A DNA stretch of 64,000 nucleotides from Kofleriaceae bacterium (GTDB lineage: Bacteria; Myxococcota_A; Polyangia; Haliangiales; Haliangiaceae), in contig JACKDR010000021.1 of the NCBI GenBank assembly GCA_020633495.1, positions 62,001-126,000 of the forward strand. Reading direction: 5' to 3'. The notes beneath the pieces are model-generated. The model was not told where the DNA came from and did no database searches. It worked only from the letters and a program-made list of their open reading frames with translations. Within the stretch, counting starts at the first letter, position 1. Every line of letters starts with the position of its first letter. Below, in pieces: positions 24,488-33,854 of the stretch. The position numbers and the translations under genes were made by a program.

Positions 24488-27355
24488 ATGCGTCGCGTTC
24501 TCGCAATTCTTTCCACGGTGGCCTTGGCCGCCTTGCTAGTCGGCTGCACGGGCAGCGACGGCAAGAACGGCTCCAACGGCAGTGACGGCACGTCGTGCAC
24601 GGTCACTGACAACGGGGATGGCACGTCCACCATTACCTGCGAGGACGGCACGAACGTGACCGTCAGCAACGGTCAGGACGGCGGGTCCTGCACGATCGCC
24701 GACAACGGCGACGGCACGTCCACCATCACCTGTGAGGACGGCACCACGGTGACGATCACCGACGGCCAGGACGGCGGCTCCTGCTCGATCGCCGACAACG
24801 GCGACGGCTCCTCCACGATCACCTGCGACGACGGCACCGTCGTCGTCGTCCACGACGGCGACCCCGGACAGAACGGCGGCAACGTCGCCGTCACCGACTT
24901 CCACGGCACTGACTACCTGCAGTCCACCGGCGAGTTCGCCGCTGGCAAGTACTTCGTGAACGCCACGATCACCGGCGCGACCGCGGACGCCGCGGGCGTC
25001 GTCACGGTCGACTTCACCGTCGAGAACGACGCCGGTGACCCGGTCACCAACATCGGCGCGATCAGCGCCAACATCGACAAGCTGATGCCGGCGACCGCGG
25101 CCGACGGCTACAACAAGTGGGTGCCGTACATCTGGCACGCCGAGACCGTCAGCGGCAACAGCTACCCCAACCCGAACGGCACGGTCGCCTACCAGGGCTA
25201 CCGCGAGGGCAACGGCACGCTGACCAACAACCACGACGGCTCGTACCGCTACGTCTTCGCCACCAACATCTCGGCGATCACCGTCGACGGCACGGCGATC
25301 ACCTACGAGCGCAACCGCCTGCACCGCGTCTCGATCATGATGGGCGGCCACAGCGGCGCCACCGACGACGCCATCTTCGACTTCGTGCCCGACGGCACCA
25401 CCGTCACCGACACCCGCGACATCGTCCGCACCGAGACCTGCCAGAACTGCCACGGCGACGAGTTCCACGGCCACGGCGGCGACCGCATCTCGGTCGAGAA
25501 CTGCGCCACCTGCCACGTCCCCGGCGCCACCGACGCGCAGAGCGGCGAGAGCCTGGACCTCAAGGTCATGATCCACAAGATCCACATGGGCGGCGAGCTG
25601 CCGACCGTGGCCGGCCCCGACGGCGACCCCTGGGCCACCGCCGACAACGGCACCTACGCGATCTGGGGCTACGGCAACCGCAAGATCAGCTGGGAGAAGG
25701 TCGGGTTCCCGGCCGTCATCGAGAACTGCGCCAAGTGCCACGACGGCTCGGCGACCCAGTCCGACCACTGGAAGACCACCCCGACCCGCGAGGCCTGCGG
25801 CTCCTGCCACGACGACCTCGACATCGAGAGCCCGACCACGACCCACGCCGGCGGCCAGCGCACCGACGACTCGACCTGCGCGACCTGCCACGCGCCGCCG
25901 AGCAACATCGCGAACGTCGTCACCAAGCACGACTTCACGGTCGCCGACCCGCGCAACATCCCCGAGTTCACCGCCGAGCTGACGATGTCGGCCCCCGCCA
26001 ACGGCACCTACTACACCGGCGACGAGGCCCCGGTGGTCACCGTCAAGCTGAGCCAGAACGGCACCCCGCTGGCCGATCACCGCCTCCTCAAGGGCTCGGC
26101 CCAGGGCTGCACCCCGACCGGCAACCCGGCCTCCTGCCCCGCCGACACCGACGGCAAGTTCGCGGGCTCGAGCCTCTTCGTCCACGGCCCGCGCGCCAAC
26201 AGCGTCCCCGTGCTCACGACCAACGCCCGCGCCCAGATCCTCAGCACGGCGGCCGGTCCGTTCACCTTCGCGACCGCGACCTCCCTGGTGCTGAAGGTCG
26301 ATCTCGGCCTCGCGACCGTCACCAACGACGACTGGGGCACGCCGGTCAGCGGCCTGATCACCGTCGCGGTCCCTGCGGGCACCTACACGGTCGACCAGCT
26401 GGTGACGCTGCTCAACGGCAGCAGCGCGTTCGCCGCCCGCGCCATCGCCTACAACCAGGGCGGGTTCCTCGGCGTGCGCAGCCGCAACCTGGCCCCGTCG
26501 CACGCCATCCAGCTGCAGGCTGGCGACGTGACCACCGCGGTGTTCGCCGGTGACGTCTCGATCCACGACAACTCCGGCTTCACGACCTCCAACACCCTGG
26601 CCTCGGCCGCGGCGTCGGTCGGCGCCATCCCGGCGGCCGCTGACGATCCGAAGGTCACGCTGTACACCGACCGGATCGAGTACCAGCTCGACCCCGTCAC
26701 CGACCTGGTGGCCGGCACCTACGTCGTCAACCTCGAGCTCGGTCAGCTCGGCCGCGTCAGCGCGACCAACTACCGGACGCCGACCGTCGCCAAGCTGACC
26801 TTCCAGGTCGGCCAGGCCGCCGAGGAGAAGCAGATCGCCGGCAACTGCAACTCGTGCCACCAGTCGGCGGACGGCAAGGGCTTCGTCCTCGACTACTCGC
26901 GGCACTTCAAGATCTTCGACAACACCGCCGCCGACCAGTGCACCGCTTGCCACGACTACCTGCCCCAGCTCCCCGACTGCACGATCGACGGCAACTGCGG
27001 CGCCAGCGCCTACTCGGGCTGGACCGGATCGAAGCCGATCTCGAAGCGGGTCCACGGCATCCACTTCGGCTCGAGCCTGCTGCACCCGCTGGGCACGGTC
27101 GACTACTCGAACGGCGACCCGACCACCGGTCGGAACTGGGACATCACGTTCCCGCAGGACGTGCGCAACTGCCAGAGCTGCCACGTCGACGGCGAGACCA
27201 GCGGCAGCTGGGCGAGCAACCCGAACCGGCTGGCCTGCAGCGGCTGCCACGACGGCGACGCGGCCCTGACCCACATGAAGCTGATGACGTACGACCCGAC
27301 GCCGGACGCGCCGTGGAGCGGTGACGAAGCCGAGTCCTGCGCCGCCTGTCACTAG
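24488..27355 (+). CDS. OmcA/MtrC-family decahaem c-type cytochrome lipoprotein
   Basis: 955 residues. Lipobox LLVGC near residue 20, so probably anchored on the cell surface. Ten CXXCH haem sites are present: CQNCH, CATCH, CAKCH, CGSCH, CATCH in the first half and CNSCH, CTACH, CQSCH, CSGCH, CAACH in the second, the last being the final five residues of the protein. Two five-haem blocks separated by beta-rich domains is the MtrC/OmcA plan for extracellular electron transfer. Between the lipobox and the first beta domain are three 31-residue repeats (about residues 36-128), each with two Cys, following a collagen-like GSDGKNGSNGSDG stretch; they look like a surface stalk. ATG at 24488 with AAGGAGG. 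Cotranscribed with a parvulin-type lipoprotein. Confidence 0.93.
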   Translation: MRRVLAILSTVALAALLVGCTGSDGKNGSNGSDGTSCTVTDNGDGTSTITCEDGTNVTVSNGQDGGSCTIADNGDGTSTITCEDGTTVTITDGQDGGSCSIADNGDGSSTITCDDGTVVVVHDGDPGQNGGNVAVTDFHGTDYLQSTGEFAAGKYFVNATITGATADAAGVVTVDFTVENDAGDPVTNIGAISANIDKLMPATAADGYNKWVPYIWHAETVSGNSYPNPNGTVAYQGYREGNGTLTNNHDGSYRYVFATNISAITVDGTAITYERNRLHRVSIMMGGHSGATDDAIFDFVPDGTTVTDTRDIVRTETCQNCHGDEFHGHGGDRISVENCATCHVPGATDAQSGESLDLKVMIHKIHMGGELPTVAGPDGDPWATADNGTYAIWGYGNRKISWEKVGFPAVIENCAKCHDGSATQSDHWKTTPTREACGSCHDDLDIESPTTTHAGGQRTDDSTCATCHAPPSNIANVVTKHDFTVADPRNIPEFTAELTMSAPANGTYYTGDEAPVVTVKLSQNGTPLADHRLLKGSAQGCTPTGNPASCPADTDGKFAGSSLFVHGPRANSVPVLTTNARAQILSTAAGPFTFATATSLVLKVDLGLATVTNDDWGTPVSGLITVAVPAGTYTVDQLVTLLNGSSAFAARAIAYNQGGFLGVRSRNLAPSHAIQLQAGDVTTAVFAGDVSIHDNSGFTTSNTLASAAASVGAIPAAADDPKVTLYTDRIEYQLDPVTDLVAGTYVVNLELGQLGRVSATNYRTPTVAKLTFQVGQAAEEKQIAGNCNSCHQSADGKGFVLDYSRHFKIFDNTAADQCTACHDYLPQLPDCTIDGNCGASAYSGWTGSKPISKRVHGIHFGSSLLHPLGTVDYSNGDPTTGRNWDITFPQDVRNCQSCHVDGETSGSWASNPNRLACSGCHDGDAALTHMKLMTYDPTPDAPWSGDEAESCAACH
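24593..24871 (+). repeat. Three 93-bp tandem repeats inside the cytochrome gene
   Basis: Units begin at 24593, 24686 and 24779 with the codons for Ser-Cys, giving an exact 93-bp (31-residue) period. Each unit encodes a pattern like SC-x-(V/I)-x-DNGDG-(T/S)-STITC-(E/D)DGT with two Cys. The DNA copies differ mainly at third positions, which suggests selection for the protein pattern and not recent duplication. Confidence 0.85.
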
Positions 27356-27374
27356 TGGTACAAGGAAGCCTGTC

Positions 27375-28316
27375 ATGAGCCGGACCTCCCCTCACACCCT
27401 GCTCGTCGCGGCCGTCGCCCTGGTGGCGTCGGTCGCGGCGACGGGATGTGACCGCCGCGCCGACTCGGCGGCGCCGCCGCCGGCGCCCCGCAACCTGCCG
27501 GCGGCGTGGAGCCCGGACACCGTGGCGTCGGTCAACGGCCACGCCATCACCCGCGCCGACCTCACCGGCGCGCCCCGCGGCCACGGCGACGACGCCGCGC
27601 CCGCGACCGAGGAGCTGGACGACGTGATCGGGCTCGAGCTCGCGGCCCAGCAGGCCGAGGCGCTCGGGCTCGATCGCGATCCGGCGTACCAGCAGGAGCT
27701 GCACGCGCTGCAGGCGCCGGCCCAGGCGTTCCGGCGGCACCGCCTGGCCGAGCTGTACTTCGACGATCAGGTGACCAAGCAGATCCAGATCAGCGACGCC
27801 GACGCGCGGGCGTACTTCGACGCCAACGCGGCGCGGATCCGCAGCCAGGTCCACGTCTGGCAGATCCTCGCGCGCGATCGCACCGAGATCGAGCAGGTCC
27901 AGGCCGACCTCGCGGCCGGCCAGGCGTTCGAGGACGTGGCCCGCGCCCGCCTGCCCGACCTCCCGGCCGGCGTGCGGCCGCCCTGGGACGTCGCCCCGAT
28001 GCACTGGAACCAGGTGCCGGAGGCCTGGCGCGCCGTCCTCGACACCCTGCAGCCCGGCCAGGTCAGCGACGTCATCGCCGGGCCCCGCGGTCGCTACTGG
28101 GTGATCAAGCTGCTGGAGCGCACCGACGACCCGTCGATCACGTTCGACACCGTCGAGGACACCATCGTCGCGCTGCTGCGCGACGAGCGCGCCACCGCGC
28201 GCCGCGCCGAGCTGGCGCACCAGCTCCGCGCCGACGCCACGATCGTCAAGGGCAAGACCGGCGACGCCACCGTGGCGACGCCGGCGCCGGGCGCCCAGCC
28301 CGCCGTCGAGCCCTGA
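27375..28316 (+). CDS. Parvulin-type peptidyl-prolyl isomerase lipoprotein
   Basis: 313 residues. Signal peptide with a lipobox Cys (ALVASVAATGC). The SurA/PrsA-like N-terminal helical region (VNGHAITRADLTG, then QQAEALGLDRDPAYQQELHALQ) leads to a parvulin-like domain (residues about 155-250; VHVWQILARDRTEIEQVQAD, GQVSDVIAGPRGRYWVIKL). The usual Arg-His-Ile start of the parvulin domain reads Val-Trp-Gln-Ile, so isomerase activity is uncertain and it may be a chaperone only. ATG at 27375 is 20 bases after the cytochrome stop, and the leader AAGGAAGCCTGTCATG closely copies that of the cytochrome. Probably helps fold or export the decahaem protein. Confidence 0.8.
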   Translation: MSRTSPHTLLVAAVALVASVAATGCDRRADSAAPPPAPRNLPAAWSPDTVASVNGHAITRADLTGAPRGHGDDAAPATEELDDVIGLELAAQQAEALGLDRDPAYQQELHALQAPAQAFRRHRLAELYFDDQVTKQIQISDADARAYFDANAARIRSQVHVWQILARDRTEIEQVQADLAAGQAFEDVARARLPDLPAGVRPPWDVAPMHWNQVPEAWRAVLDTLQPGQVSDVIAGPRGRYWVIKLLERTDDPSITFDTVEDTIVALLRDERATARRAELAHQLRADATIVKGKTGDATVATPAPGAQPAVEP

Positions 28317-28338
28317 GCCGCGTCCTCCGCCCTGCCCC

Positions 28339-28364
28339 GCCCCGACGGCCGACGCCGCCGGGGC
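28339..28364. terminator. Bidirectional terminator hairpin
   Basis: GCCCCGACGGC (28339-28349) pairs with GCCGCCGGGGC (28354-28364) with one mismatch and a 4-base loop, in the 52-base gap between the convergent isomerase gene and the end of the eCIS operon. TTCGTCACGTCTT follows on the forward strand. Confidence 0.6.
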
Positions 28365-28368
28365 TTCG

Positions 28369-28827
28369 TCACGTCTTCGACAGCGGCCGCAACCGCTCGT
28401 CGAAGAAGCCCTCGCCGCTGACGTGGACGACGCCGTGGCACGAGCGCGCGATGAACCCTTCGAGGGAGTCCGCCATCTCCCAGGCCTCGTCGGTCGCGGT
28501 CGCGGGATCGATCTCCAAGATGACCACGTGCGTCGCCGAGGCGACACACCGCGCCACCCTGGCTCGTTCACGCGGTGCGACGCGGGCGACGTCGGCGGCG
28601 ACCTCGTCGCGGAACGCCTCGAGCTCGTCGCGGACGCAGGTGACCACGACTGGCCGCTTGCGCGCGTGGTAGCGGATCTCGATCCGCGTCCATGGCGCGG
28701 CTGCCGCGTCCGCCGCGAGCGTGACCGACGGCGGTGCGGCGAAGAACACGCCCTCGTGCAGGAACGCCTGGATATCGGCCGCCGGGACCGCCTCCCCCGG
28801 ACAGAAGATCTCGATCAGCGTCGGCAT
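28369..28827 (-). CDS. Candidate immunity protein for the upstream cargo/toxin
   Basis: 152 residues, no family recognised. It has no signal peptide or membrane segment, so it is cytoplasmic. Predicted mixed alpha/beta, with a moderately acidic start (MPTLIEIFCPGEAVPAADIQ) and a basic stretch in the middle (RIEIRYHARKRPVV). The ATG comes one base after the stop of the 971-residue candidate toxin, and its ribosome binding site GAGGAG is formed by the last codons of that gene. A small unrelated protein immediately after a large modular exported protein, as last gene of a delivery operon, is the standard toxin-immunity layout. Immunity is inferred from position only; it could also be a chaperone for cargo loading. 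Confidence 0.55.
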   Translation of the reverse strand: MPTLIEIFCPGEAVPAADIQAFLHEGVFFAAPPSVTLAADAAAAPWTRIEIRYHARKRPVVVTCVRDELEAFRDEVAADVARVAPRERARVARCVASATHVVILEIDPATATDEAWEMADSLEGFIARSCHGVVHVSGEGFFDERLRPLSKT

Positions 28828-28828
28828 C

Positions 28829-31744
28829 TCACTCCTCGAGCATCGTACCCATGTGTGTACGCCGGTCGACAACGCCCGGCGCGTCGCCATGTCGATAGGT
28901 GATGCGCTTGCTGCGATCGACCTTGTCGATGAACACGAGCCGGTCCTTGGTCTTGAGGTACCCGAGCTCGTCCTTGAGCTTCGTTCGCATGCCAGCGCGG
29001 GGGATCCCCTTGACGAGCATATCGTCGACCTCGACGTAGTCGACGCCGCCGCGCGCGTTCTTCTTGTACATGTCGACGAAGTACGGCCCGAGCTTCCTGG
29101 TCTCGGTATCGGTGAAGTTCTCCTCGTCCGCCAGCTTCTCGCGCGTCTGCCGCTGGGCGACGCCACCCTTGCGCCCGGGCCGACCACCACCCTCGACGAC
29201 GTCGTAGTACCGAGCCTTGTACTCGGCGAAGCTCAGGACCTCCTCCGGCTTCTTCTTCTCGGCGTAGCGCGCGCACAGGTACTCCTGGTACCGCCACTCG
29301 GCTGCGTTCGGCGCGCCGATCGCCGGCTTGGGCCCGGTCGGCGGCTTGGGTGCGGGCGGCCACGGCGCCTTCTTGCGCGCGCCGGGATCCTTCCGCACGT
29401 CCGGCCCCTTGCCCTTGGGATTGAGCTCGGCCCAGATCGACCAGTGATCTCCCTCGGCGCGTGGGTCCAGCTTGGTGAAGCCGAACTTCCGCCGTAGCGC
29501 GTCGAGATGGGTGTGGATCTCGGCGTCGGTCTCGGGGTCACGCTGCGCGGCCTCCGCGAGCCTGGAGAGGGCCTGCATGCCCTCGAGCCAGTTCTTGCCG
29601 GCGGCGCCGGTCTTCGGCACGTTCTCCGCCTCGTCGGGGCGCTGCCCGCCGCCCTTGCCACCCTTGGCCTTGGGCGTCCCCGCGGTCGGCGCGGTCTTGC
29701 CCGGCGCTGGCGGGCCACCGCCGGGCGCCGGGGCCGGCGCGGTCGGCGGCGGCGGCGTCTCGCCCTTCCAGGTGCCGGGCTTCTGGACGTCGCCGCCGAC
29801 CTTCTTCTTGGGGATGTTGTCGTCGAGCAGCGAGTCGGTGAACTTGCTGGCGTCGAACGACGCCTTGCCCCACTTGATCTCGGGCCACGTGTCCGAGCCC
29901 ACGACGTGGTCGACGTCGGCGGCGACGCCGAACGCGCCGGGCAGCGGATACTCGAGCGAGAACAGCGGCCAGGTCCAGGTCTTGTCGGGCGCCGGTGACC
30001 ACCACGGGCTGTCGAGCTTGACGAACAGATCGCCGGACAGGCCGAGGAACGGCTGCGCCGCGATCTCGAGGTGGCCCTTGAGGAAGTACTCGCCCTTCTT
30101 GCCGGCCGCGGGGTCGGCCTTCTCGCGGTAGCCCAGGGTCGGCTTGGCCTCGGCGTAGCCCTTGATGCCGGCCTTGGCGGTGATGCCGGCGCCGAAGTCG
30201 ATGTCGTGGCCCAAGAGGGTCAGCCCGGCCTTGCCCTCGAAGCGCAGGGTCAGGCCGGCGTAGGCCGACATCCGGAACGCGCCGGTGATCGTGAACGAGT
30301 TGAGCACCGCCGGATCGGTCGAGTACACGCCCTCGATCGCCATGTCGGTCAAGACCGCCGGGCCGATCCGGGCGGTGGCACCCAGCTCGATGCCGATGCC
30401 GACGTGGATGTCGGCGACGTACGGCACGCCGTAGCGGGCCTTGATGTCGGTGCCGAAGAGCCGGGTGTTGTACGGCTTCTCCTTGATCAGCTCGATCGAC
30501 TTGGGCGGCGCGATCTTGCCGATCACGGTGATGTAGCCGGTCGGCCCGACCACGACCTGGGCCTTGCCGGTCAGCCAGTCGGTGAACGCGAAGTCGAGCT
30601 CGCCCCAGGCGGCGACCCCCTTGTCGTGGCTCTTGCCCTTGCCCTTCTTGCCGTCCTGCTTGCCCGGCTGCTGGCCCTCGAGCTGGGCGTCGGGGATCAG
30701 GTGCTCGGGATCGATGTGGCCGCGCGCCGCCTGCTGGGCCTCGTCGACGTCGGCGACGATGACGCCGACCGAGCCCTTGAACTTGTCGCTGGTGTACGTG
30801 AGCGTGCCGGTGATGCTGACGTCGCCGTCGACGTAGCGGCCGGTGACGTCGCCCGACAGCTTGGCGATCTGGGCGGCGATCTTGACCTCGCCGGTGATCA
30901 CGCCCTTGGGATCGCGCTTGAAGTCGAGCGCGCCCTCGGCCAGCCCCCGCACCCGCACCGCGACGTGGGCGTCGAACGCGACGCGGTCGTCGACGAGCTG
31001 CAGGCCGAGGCTGCCGTCGAGCCAGCCCGCCAGCTTGAACTCGAGATCCTTGGCGGTGCCGATGGTCAGCTGGCCGTCGCGCAGCTGGTTGGTCAGCCGG
31101 AAGCGCGGCAGCTTGAAGCCGACCATGCCGAGCGCGTCGGCGTGGTCGGCGATCGCGCCGTAGAGCTTGGCCGCGGCCTGGACCTTGCCGCCGGGCTCGC
31201 CCACGGTCGCCTCGCCGGTGACCTTGTCGGCGTGGAGCTCGACCGCGAGCACCGGGCGCACCGCCTCGGGCAGGCGATCGAGGAACGGCTGGCGCAGGGC
31301 CAGCGCCGCCGGCGGGCCCACGCCGTCGTGGTGATCCTTGCGGCGGCGCACGCGCATCGCGCCCGTCGCCAGCGTGCCGAACTTGACGTCGACGTCGGTG
31401 CCGTGATGGCCGGCGTCCTCGATGTACGCGCGCCAGGCGTCGCTGGGCTCGAACGTCGGCTTGCCCTTGAGCTCGACCGGCGTGGTCGGGCGCGGCGCCG
31501 GCGGCCGCTCGGTCTTGCCGGGCGGCACCCCGAGCTGCGCGTGGCCGCCGGTCAGCTTGCCGGCCGGCGCGCTGCCGCCAGTCAGCTGGTGCGCGGCGAG
31601 GCCGTTGCCGCCAGGCGCGACCGGGGTCAGCGCCACCGCGGGCGGCGGCGGGGTCGGCACGGGCTTCGGCGCCGGCGCGGGCTGCGGCGCCGGCGCGGGC
31701 TGCGGCGCCGGCGGCGCCGCCGGGCTGGGCCCGCGCCCGGCCAT
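28829..31744 (-). CDS. Large modular protein, candidate eCIS cargo/toxin
   Basis: 971 residues, no database family recognised. Residues 1-60 are Pro/Ala-rich and disordered (PAPQPAPAPQPAPAPKPVP). Residues about 110-640 are beta-rich with many Gly-Asp/Gly-hydrophobic strands (GEVKIAAQIAKLSGDVTG, GDVSITGTLTYTSDKFKG). A second Pro-rich linker (PPPPTAPAPAPGGGPPAPGK) at about 665-700 precedes an alpha-helical region and a Lys-rich C-terminal module of about 190 residues (ending DRLVFIDKVDRSKRITYRHG and a short tail). DNA for that C-terminal module is clearly less GC-rich than the rest. It is the penultimate gene of the eCIS operon, after the ATPase, with a 1-base overlap (TGATG). Two linkers and a distinct tip suggest a delivered effector with an exchangeable toxin end. 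Activity unknown. Confidence 0.5.
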   Translation of the reverse strand: MAGRGPSPAAPPAPQPAPAPQPAPAPKPVPTPPPPAVALTPVAPGGNGLAAHQLTGGSAPAGKLTGGHAQLGVPPGKTERPPAPRPTTPVELKGKPTFEPSDAWRAYIEDAGHHGTDVDVKFGTLATGAMRVRRRKDHHDGVGPPAALALRQPFLDRLPEAVRPVLAVELHADKVTGEATVGEPGGKVQAAAKLYGAIADHADALGMVGFKLPRFRLTNQLRDGQLTIGTAKDLEFKLAGWLDGSLGLQLVDDRVAFDAHVAVRVRGLAEGALDFKRDPKGVITGEVKIAAQIAKLSGDVTGRYVDGDVSITGTLTYTSDKFKGSVGVIVADVDEAQQAARGHIDPEHLIPDAQLEGQQPGKQDGKKGKGKSHDKGVAAWGELDFAFTDWLTGKAQVVVGPTGYITVIGKIAPPKSIELIKEKPYNTRLFGTDIKARYGVPYVADIHVGIGIELGATARIGPAVLTDMAIEGVYSTDPAVLNSFTITGAFRMSAYAGLTLRFEGKAGLTLLGHDIDFGAGITAKAGIKGYAEAKPTLGYREKADPAAGKKGEYFLKGHLEIAAQPFLGLSGDLFVKLDSPWWSPAPDKTWTWPLFSLEYPLPGAFGVAADVDHVVGSDTWPEIKWGKASFDASKFTDSLLDDNIPKKKVGGDVQKPGTWKGETPPPPTAPAPAPGGGPPAPGKTAPTAGTPKAKGGKGGGQRPDEAENVPKTGAAGKNWLEGMQALSRLAEAAQRDPETDAEIHTHLDALRRKFGFTKLDPRAEGDHWSIWAELNPKGKGPDVRKDPGARKKAPWPPAPKPPTGPKPAIGAPNAAEWRYQEYLCARYAEKKKPEEVLSFAEYKARYYDVVEGGGRPGRKGGVAQRQTREKLADEENFTDTETRKLGPYFVDMYKKNARGGVDYVEVDDMLVKGIPRAGMRTKLKDELGYLKTKDRLVFIDKVDRSKRITYRHGDAPGVVDRRTHMGTMLEE

Positions 31745-33852
31745 CAGGGCTGCTCCAGGTAGTGCGCGTGCCGGCCCAGCTCGCCCGCGGTGAGGACGCG
31801 GGCCTCGCGCTGGAACTGGCGGGCGACGCCGCGCACCACGTGCTCCATCGCGATCTCGGCCGCGCCCTCGTCGGCGGCCAAGAGCGCGGCGCTCTGCGCG
31901 GCGCCGACGATGCCGGCGCCGGTCAGATCGAGGCGCACCAGGTCGTCGAGCGCGACGTCGGCGCCGACCGGGGCGTCGGCCGGGAACGCCAGCTGCCACA
32001 GCCGTGCTCGCTCGGCCCGCTGCGGCCGGCGGAAGCCGACGACGACGTGGAAGCGGCGGGTGAACGCCGGATCGATCTTGTCGCGCAGGTTGGTGGCCAG
32101 GATCGCGACGCCGGCGTAGCCGTCCAGGCGCTGCAGCAGGAAGCTGACCTCGAGGTTGGCGTAGCGGTCGGCGCCGGTGCGGACGTCGCCGCGCGAGCCG
32201 AACAACGCCTCGGCCTCGTCGAAGAACAGCACCGCGTGGCCGTCCTCGGCCTCGCGGAACGCGGCGTCGAGGTTCTTCTCGGTCTCGCCCACCCACTTCG
32301 AGACCACGCGGGCGAGATCGATCTTGAGCAGCGGCAGGCCGAGCAGCCCGGCGACCACCTCGGCGGCGAGGGTCTTGCCGGTGCCGGACTCGCCGGCGAA
32401 CAGCGCCTTGACCCCGCCGGCGCCGGTCAGCCGGTGCGCGAAGCCCCACTCGCCCTGGACCTTGTCGCCGTGCCGGTGGTAGGCGGCGATCTCGAGGACA
32501 CGGCCGAGCTCGCCGTCGGGCAGCACCAGATCGGCGGGGCCGCGCCGCGGATCGATCAGCGTGCCGAAACGCAGCGCGGTCGGGCGCGCCACCACCGCCG
32601 CCGCCCGGTCGATGCAGTCGACCGCGGTCACGACGCGGCCGTTGCGCAGCGACGCCGCGGTCGCGCCCGCGACCCCGACCGCGGCGCGGATCTCGACCTC
32701 GGCGAAGCGGTAGCGGGTGCCGAGGTCGACGGCGTGGTCGGCGGTGAGCTCGGGCAGCGCGGCCTGCCACAGCGCGACCCGCTCGGCCCGGTCCGGCTCG
32801 GCGACGGCGAGCTCGGTGTACCGCCCGGCCCGCGCGATCAGCAGCCGCGCGGGTCGCCACGGCCGGCCGCCGCTGACCACCAGCGGGACCCGGGCGTCGA
32901 TCAGCGCGTCGATCGGGTCGGGCGCGGTGCCGTCGAGGGCGTCGGCGTCGAGCCAGACCAGCGCGCCCAGCGCCGCAGCCACGTCGAGGCCAGCGGCGTC
33001 GCCGGCGCGCCAGCGCCGCAGCGGCAGCCCCGAGCGCGCCGCCAGCGCGCGCACCGCGTCGTCGCGGGTCGCCTGGCGGCCGCCGAAGACGCCGACCAGA
33101 TCGAGGTCGCCGCGGGTCAGCATCAGCGCGATGCGCAGGAAGACGCCGCCGTCGAGGCCGTGCGGCGCGGCGGCGTCGTCGCCGACCGCGACCTCGGCGG
33201 GATCGTGGAAGTGGCCGGTCGCGGTGCCGGCGCCGCCGAGCACGAACGCCAGCGCCGGCGCGGTCAGCGCCAGCTCGAGCCCGAGGCCGCCGCGATCGGC
33301 GTCGCGGACGGCGATCACGCCGAGGCGGCGCAGGCGACCGTGCGGCGCCAGGGCCTGGCGCCGCGCGATCCGCTCCAGCACCGAGGTCGCGGTCAGCGTG
33401 CAGGCGAGCTCCACCGACGGCGCGCGGCGCGCGGCGTCGTCGTGCAGGAACCCGAAGACGGTCGCGAATCCGGGGTCGAGCTCGGCCGCCGCGCACAGCA
33501 GCACGACCTGCTGTTCGAAGTCGTCGAGGCCGAGGTCCTCGGCCAGCGCGACCAGCGGCGGCCGCCAGCCCAGCGCCGCGGCGGCCTCGACCAGCCGGCG
33601 ATCGGCGGCGGCCTCGTCGTCGCCGGCCGGCGGCGCGCCGACCGAGTACGACGCGTGGCTCGGCAGGTCGGCGAGCGCGGCGAGCACCGCCCGCGCGTGG
33701 TCGGCGGTGATCGCGTCGGCGTGGGCGCCGGCCACTGCGAGGTGCGCGGTGTGCGCCTCGCGGCGCGCGATCGCCGCGACCAGGGCCCGCTGCAGCGGGC
33801 GCAGCCGGAGCACCAGGTGACGGACGGCGAGATCGACGCGCTCCGCGGACAT
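31744..33852 (-). CDS. eCIS AAA+ ATPase (Afp15/Pvc15-type)
   Basis: 702 residues. N-terminal helical region (residues 1-110), a degenerate first AAA-like region, then a canonical AAA+ core at about 440-690: Walker A GESGTGKT, Walker B VLFFDEAEALFG, sensor-1 AILATNLRDKIDPAFTRRF with candidate Arg fingers. This matches the ATPase encoded in nearly all eCIS loci (Afp15/Pvc15), thought to help particle assembly or cargo loading; it is not the ClpV disassembly ATPase of type VI secretion. ATG at 33852 is 2 bases after the preceding stop, and the stop overlaps the cargo start. Confidence 0.9.
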   Translation of the reverse strand: MSAERVDLAVRHLVLRLRPLQRALVAAIARREAHTAHLAVAGAHADAITADHARAVLAALADLPSHASYSVGAPPAGDDEAAADRRLVEAAAALGWRPPLVALAEDLGLDDFEQQVVLLCAAAELDPGFATVFGFLHDDAARRAPSVELACTLTATSVLERIARRQALAPHGRLRRLGVIAVRDADRGGLGLELALTAPALAFVLGGAGTATGHFHDPAEVAVGDDAAAPHGLDGGVFLRIALMLTRGDLDLVGVFGGRQATRDDAVRALAARSGLPLRRWRAGDAAGLDVAAALGALVWLDADALDGTAPDPIDALIDARVPLVVSGGRPWRPARLLIARAGRYTELAVAEPDRAERVALWQAALPELTADHAVDLGTRYRFAEVEIRAAVGVAGATAASLRNGRVVTAVDCIDRAAAVVARPTALRFGTLIDPRRGPADLVLPDGELGRVLEIAAYHRHGDKVQGEWGFAHRLTGAGGVKALFAGESGTGKTLAAEVVAGLLGLPLLKIDLARVVSKWVGETEKNLDAAFREAEDGHAVLFFDEAEALFGSRGDVRTGADRYANLEVSFLLQRLDGYAGVAILATNLRDKIDPAFTRRFHVVVGFRRPQRAERARLWQLAFPADAPVGADVALDDLVRLDLTGAGIVGAAQSAALLAADEGAAEIAMEHVVRGVARQFQREARVLTAGELGRHAHYLEQP

Positions 33853-33854
33853 GG

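Noticed and set aside
29830..30600. Calling the 971-residue cargo a known nuclease or adhesin
   Set aside because: No catalytic signature can be read in the tip with confidence. A Lys/Asp-rich ending (FIDKVD) hints at a PD-(D/E)xK-like core but the spacing is not convincing.
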